Assembly: GCF_035609205.1 (NCBI RefSeq)
Contig: NZ_CP141184.1
Span: 5,835,001 to 5,899,000, forward strand
DNA: 64,000 nt
Reading direction: 5' to 3'
Origin: Hymenobacter sp. GOD-10R
GTDB taxonomy: Bacteria > Bacteroidota > Bacteroidia > Cytophagales > Hymenobacteraceae
Below the pieces are notes generated by a model that was not told the origin of the DNA, ran no database searches, and saw only the letters and a program-made list of their open reading frames with translations. The position numbers were made by a program, and so were the translations under genes. This document shows positions 26,567 through 35,914 of this stretch, one piece after another (the stretch's first letter is position 1; each line of letters opens with the position of its first letter).

Positions 26567-27013
26567 ATGACTCTTTCTTTATACAGCGATGAGCACTACA
26601 TGCGAGAGGCGCTGAAGCAAGCTCGCTATGCGTTAGCGGAGGAAGAAATTCCGATTGGGGCTGTGGTCGTGCTAGAGCGGCAGATTATTGCCCGTGCGTA
26701 TAACCAGACCGAAAAGCTGCGCGACGTGACGGCCCACGCCGAGATGCTAGCCCTCACAGCCGCCGCAAACCATGTGGGCAACAAATACTTATCGGATTGT
26801 ACGCTGTACGTCACCATCGAGCCTTGCGTGATGTGCGCGGGGGCCAGCGCCTGGGCACAGGTGAAGCGCGTGGTGTATGGTGCGCACGAGGAGAAGCGCG
26901 GCTATCGGCGGCACGGCAACCTACTGCATCCGCGCACTGAGCTAGCCACGGGCATCCTAGCCGCCGAAAGTGCGGAATTGATGCAACAGTTTTTCGCCCA
27001 AAGACGGAAATAA
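26567..27013 (+). CDS. tadA: tRNA-specific adenosine deaminase
   Basis: TadA converts the wobble adenosine A34 of tRNA-Arg to inosine. The zinc site is complete: TAHAEMLAL (His and catalytic Glu, about residue 57) and TIEPCVMCAGA (two Cys, about residue 85). The 148 aa length and the N-terminal HYMREALKQARYALAEEEIPIGAVVV match the family. A role in free guanine or cytosine deamination is less likely because the family's tRNA-deaminase pattern is well kept. It starts immediately after a palindromic element, and sodA follows. Confidence 0.9.
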   Translation: MTLSLYSDEHYMREALKQARYALAEEEIPIGAVVVLERQIIARAYNQTEKLRDVTAHAEMLALTAAANHVGNKYLSDCTLYVTIEPCVMCAGASAWAQVKRVVYGAHEEKRGYRRHGNLLHPRTELATGILAAESAELMQQFFAQRRK

Positions 27014-27147
27014 CTCTACTTTTAGCGGCGAAACGGCGAGTGGTCTAGCGAGCTAATTGGCCCGCGGGCGTAACCCACAGGCCCCAAAGCTTGTTATCTC
27101 CTAACTCACCACGTTACCATCTCACTAATCCACTTAATCCTCTGACT

Positions 27148-27753
27148 ATGGCTTTCGAACTGCCCCAGCTGCCTTACGCCTACGACGCCATCGAACCGTA
27201 CATCGATGCGCAGACCATGGAAATCCACCACACGAAGCACCACCAGGCGTACGTGACCAACCTGAACAATGCTATTCAGGGCACGGAAATGGAGAACCAG
27301 TCGCTGGAAGAAATCCTGCACAACATCGCCAAAGCGCCCGCTGCGGTGCGCAACAACGGCGGTGGTCACTGGAATCACTCGCTGTTCTGGACCATCCTAG
27401 GTCCGAACGGTGGTGGCGAACCCACTGGCGCTATCGGCGAGGCTATTACCCAGTCGTTCGGTAGCTACGATAAGTTCAAGGAAGAATTCACGAAGGCCGC
27501 CACTACGCGCTTCGGCTCGGGCTGGGCGTGGCTTTGCAAGCAGCCTGATGGCTCGCTGCAAATCTGCTCGACTCCAAACCAGGACAACCCGCTGATGCCT
27601 GATTCGGGCTGCAAAGGCGTACCTGTACTCGGCCTCGACGTATGGGAGCACGCGTACTACCTGAAGTATCAGAACAAGCGCCCCGACTACATCGGCGCGT
27701 TCTACAACGCCATCAACTGGGACGAAGTAAACAAGCGCTTCGCTGCCATCTAA
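27148..27753 (+). CDS. Superoxide dismutase, Fe/Mn type
   Basis: The enzyme turns superoxide into oxygen and peroxide in the cytoplasm. I chose ATG 27148 ([20 protein letters not shown]), giving 201 aa, the normal size; an upstream ATG at 27091 adds an unlike stretch. The four metal ligands fit: His27 ([11 protein letters not shown]), a His in [10 protein letters not shown] (about residue 80), Asp in [12 protein letters not shown] (about residue 165) and the His after it. The GSGWAWL motif is present. Fe versus Mn preference cannot be fixed by sight. Confidence 0.95.
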   Translation: MAFELPQLPYAYDAIEPYIDAQTMEIHHTKHHQAYVTNLNNAIQGTEMENQSLEEILHNIAKAPAAVRNNGGGHWNHSLFWTILGPNGGGEPTGAIGEAITQSFGSYDKFKEEFTKAATTRFGSGWAWLCKQPDGSLQICSTPNQDNPLMPDSGCKGVPVLGLDVWEHAYYLKYQNKRPDYIGAFYNAINWDEVNKRFAAI

Positions 27754-27782
27754 ATTACTGAAGCTAGCTTTCTAGCTTTTTG

Positions 27783-27816
27783 AAAAGGCTTCTTCGCATT
27801 CGCGGAGAAGCCTTTT
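27783..27816 (+). terminator. Terminator after superoxide dismutase
   Basis: AAAAGGCTTCT at 27783-27793 pairs with AGAAGCCTTTT at 27806-27816, followed by TG. It begins 30 bases after the stop. A short frame starting inside it (27780-27983) is not considered a gene. Confidence 0.75.
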
Positions 27817-28027
27817 TGTTGGTGCGCTGCTTAGTCGAAGCAGAATGTTGTTTCTTAGAGCTAGGTCAATGGATGGTAAGCAGCTCACACGTACCGAAAA
27901 TTACGGCGCGGGTCTGTTTTACTCACTCCTTTTTGCTACCTAGCCCTGACCGCTGTTGGTCCTGCTTCCACAAGAATCCTTAGTATCTTTAGGAGCCTAA
28001 TTTCATTCATTTTCAAACTGCCCTTGC

Positions 28028-29314
28028 ATGAACACCAAGTTGCGTCTTACCATCCTGAGCTTCCTACAGTTCTTTATCTGGGGTTCGTGGCTGATAACCA
28101 TTGGGGCGTACTGGTTCCAGACCAAGCAGTGGTCGGGGGCGAAGTTCGGGCTCATCTTCTCCACCATGGGACTGGCCTCTATCGTGATGCCGTCGCTCAT
28201 GGGCATTCTGGCTGACAAGTACATTAATGCCGAAAAACTTTACGGCATTCTGCACCTGCTGGGCGGCGTGATGCTGGCTATCGTGCCCTCCGTGGCCTCG
28301 CCCGAAACCATGTTCGTGGTGATGCTGCTGAACATGTTCTTCTACATGCCCACGCTGTCACTGTCCATTGCCGTGTCCTATTCGGTACTGAAGCGCGAAG
28401 GCCTCGACGTAGTCAAGGATTACCCGCCCATTCGGGTGTGGGGCACCATTGGCTTCATTGCGGCTATGTGGACGGTGAGCTTGCTAGGCTTCGAAAAATC
28501 GGGTAACCAATTTTACGTGGCAGCTATTGCGGCCGTTATCCTAGGTCTCTATGCGTTTACTTTGCCTAAGTGCCCACCGCTGTCCAAAGGAACGCCTAGC
28601 CGTTCGTTGGTCGATACCCTAGGCCTGAAGTCGTTTGCGCTGCTGCGCGACCCAAAGATGCTGACCTTCTTCCTGTTTGCGATGCTGCTGGGTGCGGCGT
28701 TGCAGCTCACCAACGCGTACGGCGACACCTTCCTGCACGATTTCGACAAGATTCCGGCCTACCAGGAAACCTTCGCGGTGCAGCATCCGGCTATGATCAT
28801 GTCCATCTCGCAGATCTCCGAAACGCTGTTCATCCTAGCCATTCCGTTCTTCTTACGGCGCTTTGGCATCAAGCAGGTAATGCTGTTCAGCATGATTGCC
28901 TGGGTGTTGCGCTTTGGTCTGCTAGCCTACGGCAACCCCGGCACGGGCCTGTGGATGATTATCCTCTCGTGCATTGTGTACGGCATGGCGTTCGACTTCT
29001 TCAACATTTCCGGCTCCCTGTTCGTCGAAACCCAGACTACATCATCTATTCGCGCCAGCGCTCAGGGGCTGTTTATGATGATGACCAATGGCTTTGGCGC
29101 AGTACTCGGTAGCTCCGTGAGCGGCTGGGTGATTCAGGAGTACTTCACCAACCCCACCGACCAGAGCAAGGACTGGCCTAGCATCTGGCTAACGTTTGCA
29201 GCTTACGCCTTAGTTATTGCCGTGTTGTTCGTTGTTCTGTTCAGACACAAACACAATCCGCAAGCCGTCGAAGATCCGCAAACTGAACCGCTGCTTTCTA
29301 CCAGCGAAGCTTAG
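28028..29314 (+). CDS. Nucleoside:H+ symporter, NupG-type (MFS)
   Basis: The 428 aa protein has about 12 transmembrane helices and the pattern of the nucleoside:H+ symporter family: the N-terminal SFLQFFIWGSWLITIGAYW, the YPPIRVWGTIGFIAAMW loop-helix and the GLFMMMTNGFGAVLGSSVSGWV block near residue 350. It should bring nucleosides across the inner membrane with protons. It is the first gene of a five-gene run concerned with purine nucleosides. A -7-like box (TATCTTTA) lies about 45 bases upstream. The exact substrate cannot be fixed by sight. Confidence 0.88.
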   Translation: MNTKLRLTILSFLQFFIWGSWLITIGAYWFQTKQWSGAKFGLIFSTMGLASIVMPSLMGILADKYINAEKLYGILHLLGGVMLAIVPSVASPETMFVVMLLNMFFYMPTLSLSIAVSYSVLKREGLDVVKDYPPIRVWGTIGFIAAMWTVSLLGFEKSGNQFYVAAIAAVILGLYAFTLPKCPPLSKGTPSRSLVDTLGLKSFALLRDPKMLTFFLFAMLLGAALQLTNAYGDTFLHDFDKIPAYQETFAVQHPAMIMSISQISETLFILAIPFFLRRFGIKQVMLFSMIAWVLRFGLLAYGNPGTGLWMIILSCIVYGMAFDFFNISGSLFVETQTTSSIRASAQGLFMMMTNGFGAVLGSSVSGWVIQEYFTNPTDQSKDWPSIWLTFAAYALVIAVLFVVLFRHKHNPQAVEDPQTEPLLSTSEA

Positions 29315-29335
29315 CTGCGCAAGAGGATTACACGT

Positions 29336-29393
29336 CTGATACAAACGCCAACGGGCTGCTTGTTTCCAAGCAGCCCGTTGGCGTTTGTATCAG
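29336..29393. terminator. Perfect 27-base hairpin after the nucleoside symporter
   Basis: The arms at 29336-29362 and 29367-29393 are exactly complementary over 27 bases with a TTTC loop. There is no run of T on either side, so the shape is much longer than a normal intrinsic terminator. It lies 21 bases past the symporter stop. Confidence 0.7.
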
Positions 29394-29506
29394 GTGCTAT
29401 TTCGCTATACGGCATCTACAAGAATTGCCCCTATTCCTAAAACATATATCTTTTTAAAGGCACATTCTATCTAAACTGTACAGTTAAGGACAAAATACCC
29501 TACATA

Positions 29507-29543
29507 TTGACAGTCATTTTTATCATTAGGTATATAATTTTTG
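29507..29543 (+). promoter_or_regulatory. Promoter of the adenosine deaminase gene
   Basis: TTGACA at 29507-29512 and TATAAT at 29533-29538, running into TTTTTG, sit in an AT-rich stretch about 100 bases before the ATG. The 20-base spacing and the TA...TTTG end fit a Bacteroidota-type promoter. The rest of 29394-29643 shows no gene. Confidence 0.5.
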
Positions 29544-29643
29544 CTTTTACGCCCTTTCGTCCTTAGGTTGCTGGCTTATTAGGTTACCGATTTCAAACTG
29601 ATTCATCTATCTGCTATTGTGTTAGTTGTTGTTGAACCACTGA

Positions 29644-31326
29644 ATGCAGTTAAGATTGGACACCATTTGTTACACGAAAGTTGGCAATAAGTACCCTGCT
29701 TACCTAGGTTCCTCGGACGAGCTAGTTGGCAGACGAGTTGTCTTTTTTAGGAGCTATTGGTGCCTAGCTTGGCTTTTGTGCCTGACCATGCTAGCTGGCT
29801 GCACAACCAGTAACTCGCCCCGAACCGATAGCACGGCTTCCGCGCAAGTGTATCGCCCTAGCGTCAATTCGGCGGCGTATGAGGTGCAGCGCCGGGCCTT
29901 TTTGGCCGCTGATAGCGCCCGGGCGTTTAATGCCGCTATTGTCTTGTCGAAGGAGGAGCAACAGGCCAACCGAAGGATCATTTTCTTGCGACAGCAGTTG
30001 CTCGGGCATTACGATTCCACGCACTATTTCCCGCCGGGACGAAATTTCTATCGGGCGCGCCAGCACATGTACGCCACGAAGCTGTTTCAGCTGCTGCGCA
30101 AGATGCCAAAGGGGGGCATTCACCACTTGCACCCCAATGCGGGCGGCAGCTCCTGGTGGATTGTGCAACGTGCCTTGCAGGAACCGCAGTGCTACGTGTA
30201 CTGGCAGCCCGATAATCAGCAGTACGTCAAAGGCCAGATCTACTTTTTTCGGCCACGGGAAGTGCCAGCGGGCTTCTACCCAGCGAAAGCGCTGAACGAC
30301 ACAGTGCGCAACTTTCCCCAGCAGCTCCACGACTTGCTCACCTTCGATGCAGCGGAAAGCCAGGACTCAGTGGACGTGTGGCGGGAGTTTGAGCGCTGCT
30401 TTCAGCGGCTAGGTGGCTTCACGAGCTACCAGCCCATATTCAAGGATTTGTACACAGCTACCTTCGATTCGCTGGCGGCTGATGGCGTGCAGCACGTGGA
30501 GCTGCGTACTTCGCTGAACGGCAGTCTGTACGACTTGCAGCACCCCGCCGGCTCCTTCCCCGCCGACTCCATCATTCGGTACTTCCAACAGGCGGCGCAG
30601 CATACCCGAGCTAGGAGCGGCCCAGCTTTTACCTTCAAGCTGATTTATACCAACACGCGGTTTCGTTCGCTTGATATTATCAAAGCTGATTTGCGCAAAG
30701 CCTTCGAGCTGCGCAAGCGCTATCCTAGCTCGGTGGTGGCCTACGACTTAGTAGCGCACGAAGATGCGGGCCACACGACCGATTTCTTCCGCGAAGCTTG
30801 GTTTACCCGTGATTCGCTGAAGCGCATTTACGGCATCGACATGCCCTTGTGCCTGCACGACGGAGAAAGTGCCTGGCAACACACCAATAACTTGTACGAC
30901 GCCGCCCTTCTGAACAGCACCCGCATCGGGCACGGCTTCAACTTGTCCTTCTTTCCGGCGGCTGAAGATTTAGTGCGCAAAAATGACATCTGCATCGAGG
31001 TGAGTCCGCTTAGCAACCAGATTCTGAACTACATCGGCGACTTGCGCATGCACCCGGCGCACGCCTGGATCAAGCACGGCATCCAGATTTCCATCAGCCC
31101 CGATGATCCCGAGATTTTTGACTACGTGAGCGTCACCCCCGATTACTGGTCCATCCTGCTCGCCTGGGAGCTCGACCTGCGCGACTTAAAAAAGCTAGCC
31201 CTTAATGGCATTGAGTACAGCTACTTGAGCGCTGCCGAAAAGAAACAGGCCTTAGCCGCTTGGCAGCAGAAATGGACGGCTTTTGTGGCAAAAATCAACC
31301 AAGAAGTAGCCCTTCAAAGCAAATAA
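29644..31326 (+). CDS. Secreted adenosine deaminase (ADA2/ADGF-like lipoprotein)
   Basis: The product should turn adenosine into inosine outside the cytoplasm. A hydrophobic segment (WCLAWLLCLTMLAGC, about residues 39-53) ends in a lipobox Cys, so it is a predicted lipoprotein. The TIM-barrel deaminase motifs are visible: GGIHHLHPNAGGS (metal His pair, about residue 159), EDAGHTTDFF (about 375), LHDGES (about 398), RIGHGFNL (about 424) and ISPDDPEIF (about 483). At 560 aa it matches the extracellular ADGF group better than the 340 aa cytoplasmic Add. The start at 29644 gives an unusually long pre-lipobox segment; a shorter non-ATG start is possible. Confidence 0.85.
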   Translation: MQLRLDTICYTKVGNKYPAYLGSSDELVGRRVVFFRSYWCLAWLLCLTMLAGCTTSNSPRTDSTASAQVYRPSVNSAAYEVQRRAFLAADSARAFNAAIVLSKEEQQANRRIIFLRQQLLGHYDSTHYFPPGRNFYRARQHMYATKLFQLLRKMPKGGIHHLHPNAGGSSWWIVQRALQEPQCYVYWQPDNQQYVKGQIYFFRPREVPAGFYPAKALNDTVRNFPQQLHDLLTFDAAESQDSVDVWREFERCFQRLGGFTSYQPIFKDLYTATFDSLAADGVQHVELRTSLNGSLYDLQHPAGSFPADSIIRYFQQAAQHTRARSGPAFTFKLIYTNTRFRSLDIIKADLRKAFELRKRYPSSVVAYDLVAHEDAGHTTDFFREAWFTRDSLKRIYGIDMPLCLHDGESAWQHTNNLYDAALLNSTRIGHGFNLSFFPAAEDLVRKNDICIEVSPLSNQILNYIGDLRMHPAHAWIKHGIQISISPDDPEIFDYVSVTPDYWSILLAWELDLRDLKKLALNGIEYSYLSAAEKKQALAAWQQKWTAFVAKINQEVALQSK

Positions 31327-31375
31327 GTAGCCGGAACACCCAGCCACAGCACTTTACACCTATACCAGCCCCTGC

Positions 31376-32458
31376 ATGAGAAAACTTTTTCCGCTCTTTC
31401 TTCTACTCTTCGCTACCCTTACTACTTCTGCTCAAACGCCTGCTTCGAAGAGCAAGGTGGCGAAGCCCATTCCTGTCCGCGTGGTGATTATCACCATGTT
31501 TGAGCGCGGTGAAGACACCGGCGACACACCCGGAGAATTTCAATATTGGGTGGAGCGCCTACCCCTGAAGGAAACCATTGCCTTTCCGCAAGGCTACCGC
31601 AACCTGCGCTACAACCCCGAGAAGCAAGTGCTCGGCATTTGCACAGGCATGGGCACAGCCAGGTCGGCGGCTTCTATTATGGCGCTGGGCCTAGACCCGC
31701 GTTTCGACCTTTCGCATGCGTATTGGATGGTGGCAGGCATTGCCGGCATCGACCCGGCTGATGGTAGCACAGGCTCGGCGGTGTGGTCGGAGTGGCTAGT
31801 AGATGGCGACCTAGCTCACGAAATCGACCCGCGCGAAATGCCGAAAGAATGGACGACAGGCTACATCCCGTTAAGTAAAACCAAGCCGTACCAGGAACCC
31901 GCTCGCGCTGGTGAGTACAACAATGCCATGCATCTCAACTCCGGTTTGGTGCACTGGGCTTATGATCTGACCAAAGACCTGAAGCTGCCCGACAACGATA
32001 AAATTCGGGAGATGCGCATGGCCTACACTAATTACCCCACCGCCCAGCAGCCACCCAAAGTAATGATGGGCGACCACCTAGCGGCCATGACCTACTGGCA
32101 CGGCCAGTACGCCAACGATTGGGCCAATGACTGGGTGAAGTACTGGACCCAAGGCAAAGGCAACTTCGTGACTTCGGCCATGGAAGACACCGGCACGGGG
32201 CAGTCGCTGGAGTTCCTAGCTAAGGCGGGCAAAGTAGACTTTCAGCGCTACTTGGTGCTCCGCACGGCGAGCAACTTCACGATGCAGCACCCGGGCATCA
32301 CGGCCATTCAGAGCCTAGCCAACGAAGAACATGGGCAAGACAAAGGCTACTCGGCCTACCTCCCGTCGCTGGAGTCGGCTTACATGACCGGCGAAAAAGT
32401 AGTGAACAACCTTGTGAGTAACTGGAACACCTTCAAAGACAAAATTCCCGGCAACTAA
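31376..32458 (+). CDS. NUP-family purine nucleoside protein, secreted
   Basis: A signal peptide (MRKLFPLFLLLFATLTTSAQ) precedes a 340-residue soluble domain of the family once named purine nucleoside permease. There are no transmembrane helices. Its Gly-rich LGICTGMGTARSAASIMALG (about residue 85) and SAMEDTGTGQS (about residue 265) recall the phosphate and nucleoside sites of purine nucleoside phosphorylases, so a periplasmic nucleosidase or phosphorylase-like role is more plausible than transport. It starts 50 bases after the deaminase stop and 97 bases before the receptor, suggesting one operon. Confidence 0.85.
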   Translation: MRKLFPLFLLLFATLTTSAQTPASKSKVAKPIPVRVVIITMFERGEDTGDTPGEFQYWVERLPLKETIAFPQGYRNLRYNPEKQVLGICTGMGTARSAASIMALGLDPRFDLSHAYWMVAGIAGIDPADGSTGSAVWSEWLVDGDLAHEIDPREMPKEWTTGYIPLSKTKPYQEPARAGEYNNAMHLNSGLVHWAYDLTKDLKLPDNDKIREMRMAYTNYPTAQQPPKVMMGDHLAAMTYWHGQYANDWANDWVKYWTQGKGNFVTSAMEDTGTGQSLEFLAKAGKVDFQRYLVLRTASNFTMQHPGITAIQSLANEEHGQDKGYSAYLPSLESAYMTGEKVVNNLVSNWNTFKDKIPGN

Positions 32459-32555
32459 CCTCCTTCTCCCCTCCCTTAACGCCTCCCCCTCCGCGCTCTT
32501 TCTACTTAAGTAAAATTCCCAGCTCCCATGAACCCTCAACCTATTTACCAAAGCC

Positions 32556-35500
32556 ATGCGAAGCTTGTACTTACGAATTTTACTGCTGGCGCTGTGCACG
32601 CTGGTCCACCACGTGGGCTGGGCACAGGGCGTCACCACGTCCTCCATGACGGGCATCGTCAAGGACACCAAGGGGCAGTCCTTGCCCGGAGCTAGCGTCG
32701 TAGCTGTTCACACGCCTTCCGGCACCAAGTACGGCACGGCTACTAACTCCGATGGCCGCTACAACCTGCCCAACATGCGCGTGGGTGGGCCTTACACCAT
32801 CACGGTGAGCTACGTTGGCTACGAAACCAAAGTACTCGACAACATCCAGCTAGCGCTAGGCACGGCGGGCACCTTCAGCTTTAACCTCTCCGATCAGTCG
32901 AGTGCGCTGCAAGAGGTAGTGGTGACGGGCAACAAGAACGGCGTGTTCAGCTCGGATAGGACGGGCGCGGCCACCAACATCACGCGCGAAGCCATCAACT
33001 CGCTGCCCACGCTGAGCCGCTCCCTCACCGATTTCACGCGCCTCACGCCCCAAGCTAACGGGCAAAGCTTTGGCGGCCAGGATAACCGCTTGAACAACAT
33101 CACCGTCGACGGCTCCATCCTGAACAGCAGCTTTGGCCTAGCTGGGCAGCCCGGCGGCCGCGCCAACGCCACGCCCATCAGCCTCGATGCCATCGAGCAG
33201 ATTCAGGTGAACGTAGCCCCCTACGACGTGCGCCAAAGCGGCTTTGTAGGCGCGGGCGTGAATGCGGTGACCCGTAGCGGCACCAACGAGTTTTCGGGCT
33301 CGGTGTTTTATAACATTCAGGGAGACAAGCTAGTAGGCGACCGGGCCAAGAACACAAAGCTCACCGTCAATAATTTCTCCAACAAGCAGGCAGGCTTCCG
33401 CCTCGGTGGCCCGATCATCAAAGACAAGCTGTTCTTCTTCGTGAATGGCGAACTAGAGCGTCGCGTTGACCCGGCTACACAATACCGCGCCAACCAAGGC
33501 GGCGAGACGGTGGCGGGCAACACCACCCGCGTGCTAGCTTCTGACCTCGATGCCATCAGCAACTATCTGCGCACCAACTTCGGCTACGAGACCGGCGCTT
33601 ACCAGGACTACAACCTAGAGCGCCGCAGCGACAAGCTGCTGGCTAAGCTCGACTACAACATCAGCGACAAGCACCGGGCGAGCATTCGCTACAACATGCT
33701 GAACGCGCGGCAGGATGTGCCGATCAACACGGGTAGCTTTGTGAGTGGCGCACGGCGCGGCAACCTGAACTCACTGACGTTCCAGAACTCGAACTACGTG
33801 CAGCTGGAGAAAATTCAGTCAGTGATTGGGGAGTTGAACTCTAGCTTCACCTCGAAACTCTCCAACAACCTGATCCTAGGCTACACCTACCAGAACGAGA
33901 ACCGTGACCAAGGCAACGCCTTCCCGCTAGTGGACATTCAGAGCGCTGGCACTACCTACCTCTCGTTTGGCTTCGACCCCTTCACTTACAACAACCTGCT
34001 GACGTATTCGACGCTGCAGTTGCAGGATAATCTCTCGTACTACGCCGGCAACCACACGCTGACGGCCGGCTACAACCTGGAGCGCCTGAGCTACAACAAC
34101 ACCTTCGTGCAAAATGGCGTGGGCGTGTACACCTATAGCTCGCTGTCGGACTTCTACGCGGCAGCTAACGCAGGCCTCGCCGGCTCGCCTGTTTCCCCCG
34201 TGAACTTGGTGCGCTATCAGCAGCAGTACTCGGCGCTGCCCGGCAACGCACTGCCAACCTCGCGCACGAAAGTGACCTACACGGGTCTGTACTTCCAAGA
34301 TAACTGGCTGCCCAAGCCCAACGTGAGCGTGACCCTAGGTATCCGGGCCGACGTGCCTTTCTTTGACAAGACGGGTCTATTGAACCAAGCAGCTTCCGAG
34401 CTAACCTTCAGGGATGAAAACGGCAAACAGCTAAAAGCGCGGACTGATGAAATGCCGAAAGCTAGGCCGCTCTGGTCGCCGCGCGTTGGCTTCAACTGGG
34501 ATGTGCTCAACAACAAAACGCTGCAAGTGCGCGGCGGTACGGGCATCTTCACCGGTCGCCCGGCTTTCGTGTGGATCGGCAACCAGATCGGCCAGAACGG
34601 TGTGCTGCTCGGCACGACCGACGTGACGAATACGACGGCCATTCCATTTAGCCCCAACATTGCGGCCAACTACCCCGCCAATCCGACGCTGCCCCCCACG
34701 TACCAGCTGAACATCACCGACCGGGATTTCCGCTTTCCGCAGGTGTGGAAGAGCAACCTAGCTATCGACAAGACGTTGTTCGCGGGCATCATCGGGACCT
34801 TGGAGTTCATTTATAACAAGAACATCAACGCGATTCGCTATGTGAACATCAACCAGGCCGACCCGCTGGGCAACTTCGCCGGACCGGACACGCGGTTGCG
34901 CTACCCTGGCTCGGCCGCGGCCAACCGCTTGAATTCGACGATCACGCAGAACTACTACCTGACCAATACCAGCAAGGGCTCTTCTTACAGCTTGACGGCT
35001 CAACTGGAGCGCCCGTTCTCCAACGGCTTGTTTGTGCGGGCAGCCTACAACTATGGTCACGCGAAAGACTTGATGTCGGCAGGCACGACGGCCTCGGGTA
35101 CGTACGGCGGCATCTACTCCGTGAATGGCGGCAACTATCCTAGCCTCTCCTACTCCGACAATGACCTGCGTCACCGCGTTATTGGCTCGGTATCGTACCG
35201 CAAAGAGTACGGCAACTTCGGCGCCACGCAAATCTCGCTATTCTACGAAGCTCGCAACCAGGGCCGCTTCAGCTACACCTACAGCGGCGACCAGAACGGC
35301 GACAGCTTCACCGGCAACGACCTTCTTTTTGTACCAAATTCGGCCAGCGACCTGACCTTCCTGCCCATTACGACTGGTTCAGGTAGCAGCACTACGACGT
35401 TATTCACTGCCGCCCAACAGGCTGCTGCTTTTGATGCGTACATCAACCAGGACAAGTACCTGAAAGATCACCGCGGGCAGTACACGGAGCGCAACGGCGT

Positions 35501-35849
35501 GCTGATGCCCTGGGTCGCCCGCGCTGATTTGAGCTTGGTGCAAGAGTTTTTCGTGAACGTCGGCAAAAAGCGCAACACGCTACAGCTCCGCGCCGACGTG
35601 TTCAACGTGGGCAACCTGCTCAACCACAACTGGGGCGTGGGTGATTTCTACATCAACCGCTCGCCGCTGATTGCGGCCGGCACCAATACGGCCGGCGTAC
35701 CGCAATACCGCATGGCAACCCTAGGTACGGGCGCCAACCAAAGCCTGCTCACCACTACCTACCAGAACTCGGCTACCCTGAGCCAGACGCCCTCGGTAGC
35801 CAGCGACGTCTGGACGGCGCAGCTCGGTATCCGCTACATTTTCAACTAA
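32556..35849 (+). CDS. TonB-dependent outer-membrane receptor, Oar type
   Basis: The 1097 aa protein has a signal peptide (ending at GWAQG), a carboxypeptidase-regulatory-like domain (SMTGIVKDTKGQSLPGASVV, residues 30-110), a plug (about 120-235) with LNNITVDGSILNSSFGLAG, and a long beta-barrel ending in a terminal aromatic run (LGIRYIFN). The plug resembles Oar-type receptors that carry no SusD partner, and none is found here. In the context of the adjacent deaminase, NUP protein and permeases it probably imports nucleosides or a nucleic-acid-derived compound. That substrate is inference. Confidence 0.9.
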   Translation: MRSLYLRILLLALCTLVHHVGWAQGVTTSSMTGIVKDTKGQSLPGASVVAVHTPSGTKYGTATNSDGRYNLPNMRVGGPYTITVSYVGYETKVLDNIQLALGTAGTFSFNLSDQSSALQEVVVTGNKNGVFSSDRTGAATNITREAINSLPTLSRSLTDFTRLTPQANGQSFGGQDNRLNNITVDGSILNSSFGLAGQPGGRANATPISLDAIEQIQVNVAPYDVRQSGFVGAGVNAVTRSGTNEFSGSVFYNIQGDKLVGDRAKNTKLTVNNFSNKQAGFRLGGPIIKDKLFFFVNGELERRVDPATQYRANQGGETVAGNTTRVLASDLDAISNYLRTNFGYETGAYQDYNLERRSDKLLAKLDYNISDKHRASIRYNMLNARQDVPINTGSFVSGARRGNLNSLTFQNSNYVQLEKIQSVIGELNSSFTSKLSNNLILGYTYQNENRDQGNAFPLVDIQSAGTTYLSFGFDPFTYNNLLTYSTLQLQDNLSYYAGNHTLTAGYNLERLSYNNTFVQNGVGVYTYSSLSDFYAAANAGLAGSPVSPVNLVRYQQQYSALPGNALPTSRTKVTYTGLYFQDNWLPKPNVSVTLGIRADVPFFDKTGLLNQAASELTFRDENGKQLKARTDEMPKARPLWSPRVGFNWDVLNNKTLQVRGGTGIFTGRPAFVWIGNQIGQNGVLLGTTDVTNTTAIPFSPNIAANYPANPTLPPTYQLNITDRDFRFPQVWKSNLAIDKTLFAGIIGTLEFIYNKNINAIRYVNINQADPLGNFAGPDTRLRYPGSAAANRLNSTITQNYYLTNTSKGSSYSLTAQLERPFSNGLFVRAAYNYGHAKDLMSAGTTASGTYGGIYSVNGGNYPSLSYSDNDLRHRVIGSVSYRKEYGNFGATQISLFYEARNQGRFSYTYSGDQNGDSFTGNDLLFVPNSASDLTFLPITTGSGSSTTTLFTAAQQAAAFDAYINQDKYLKDHRGQYTERNGVLMPWVARADLSLVQEFFVNVGKKRNTLQLRADVFNVGNLLNHNWGVGDFYINRSPLIAAGTNTAGVPQYRMATLGTGANQSLLTTTYQNSATLSQTPSVASDVWTAQLGIRYIFN

Positions 35850-35856
35850 GCCCCCG

Positions 35857-35890
35857 AAAAAAGCCGTCATGCCTAGCGTGGCGGCTTTTT
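35857..35890 (+). terminator. Terminator after the TonB-dependent receptor
   Basis: AAAAAAGCCGTCA pairs with TGGCGGCTTTTT with one mismatch across a nine-base loop, and T residues follow. It is 8 bases past the stop and 24 bases before the AzgA-type permease start, so the last gene may have its own promoter or be reached by read-through. Confidence 0.75.
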
Positions 35891-35914
35891 CCTTTTTAGC
35901 TAGCTTCCGCCCTG

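Noticed and set aside
27780..27983. Plus-strand open frame after superoxide dismutase
   Set aside because: It begins inside a terminator hairpin and encodes a low-complexity sequence with no recognisable feature.
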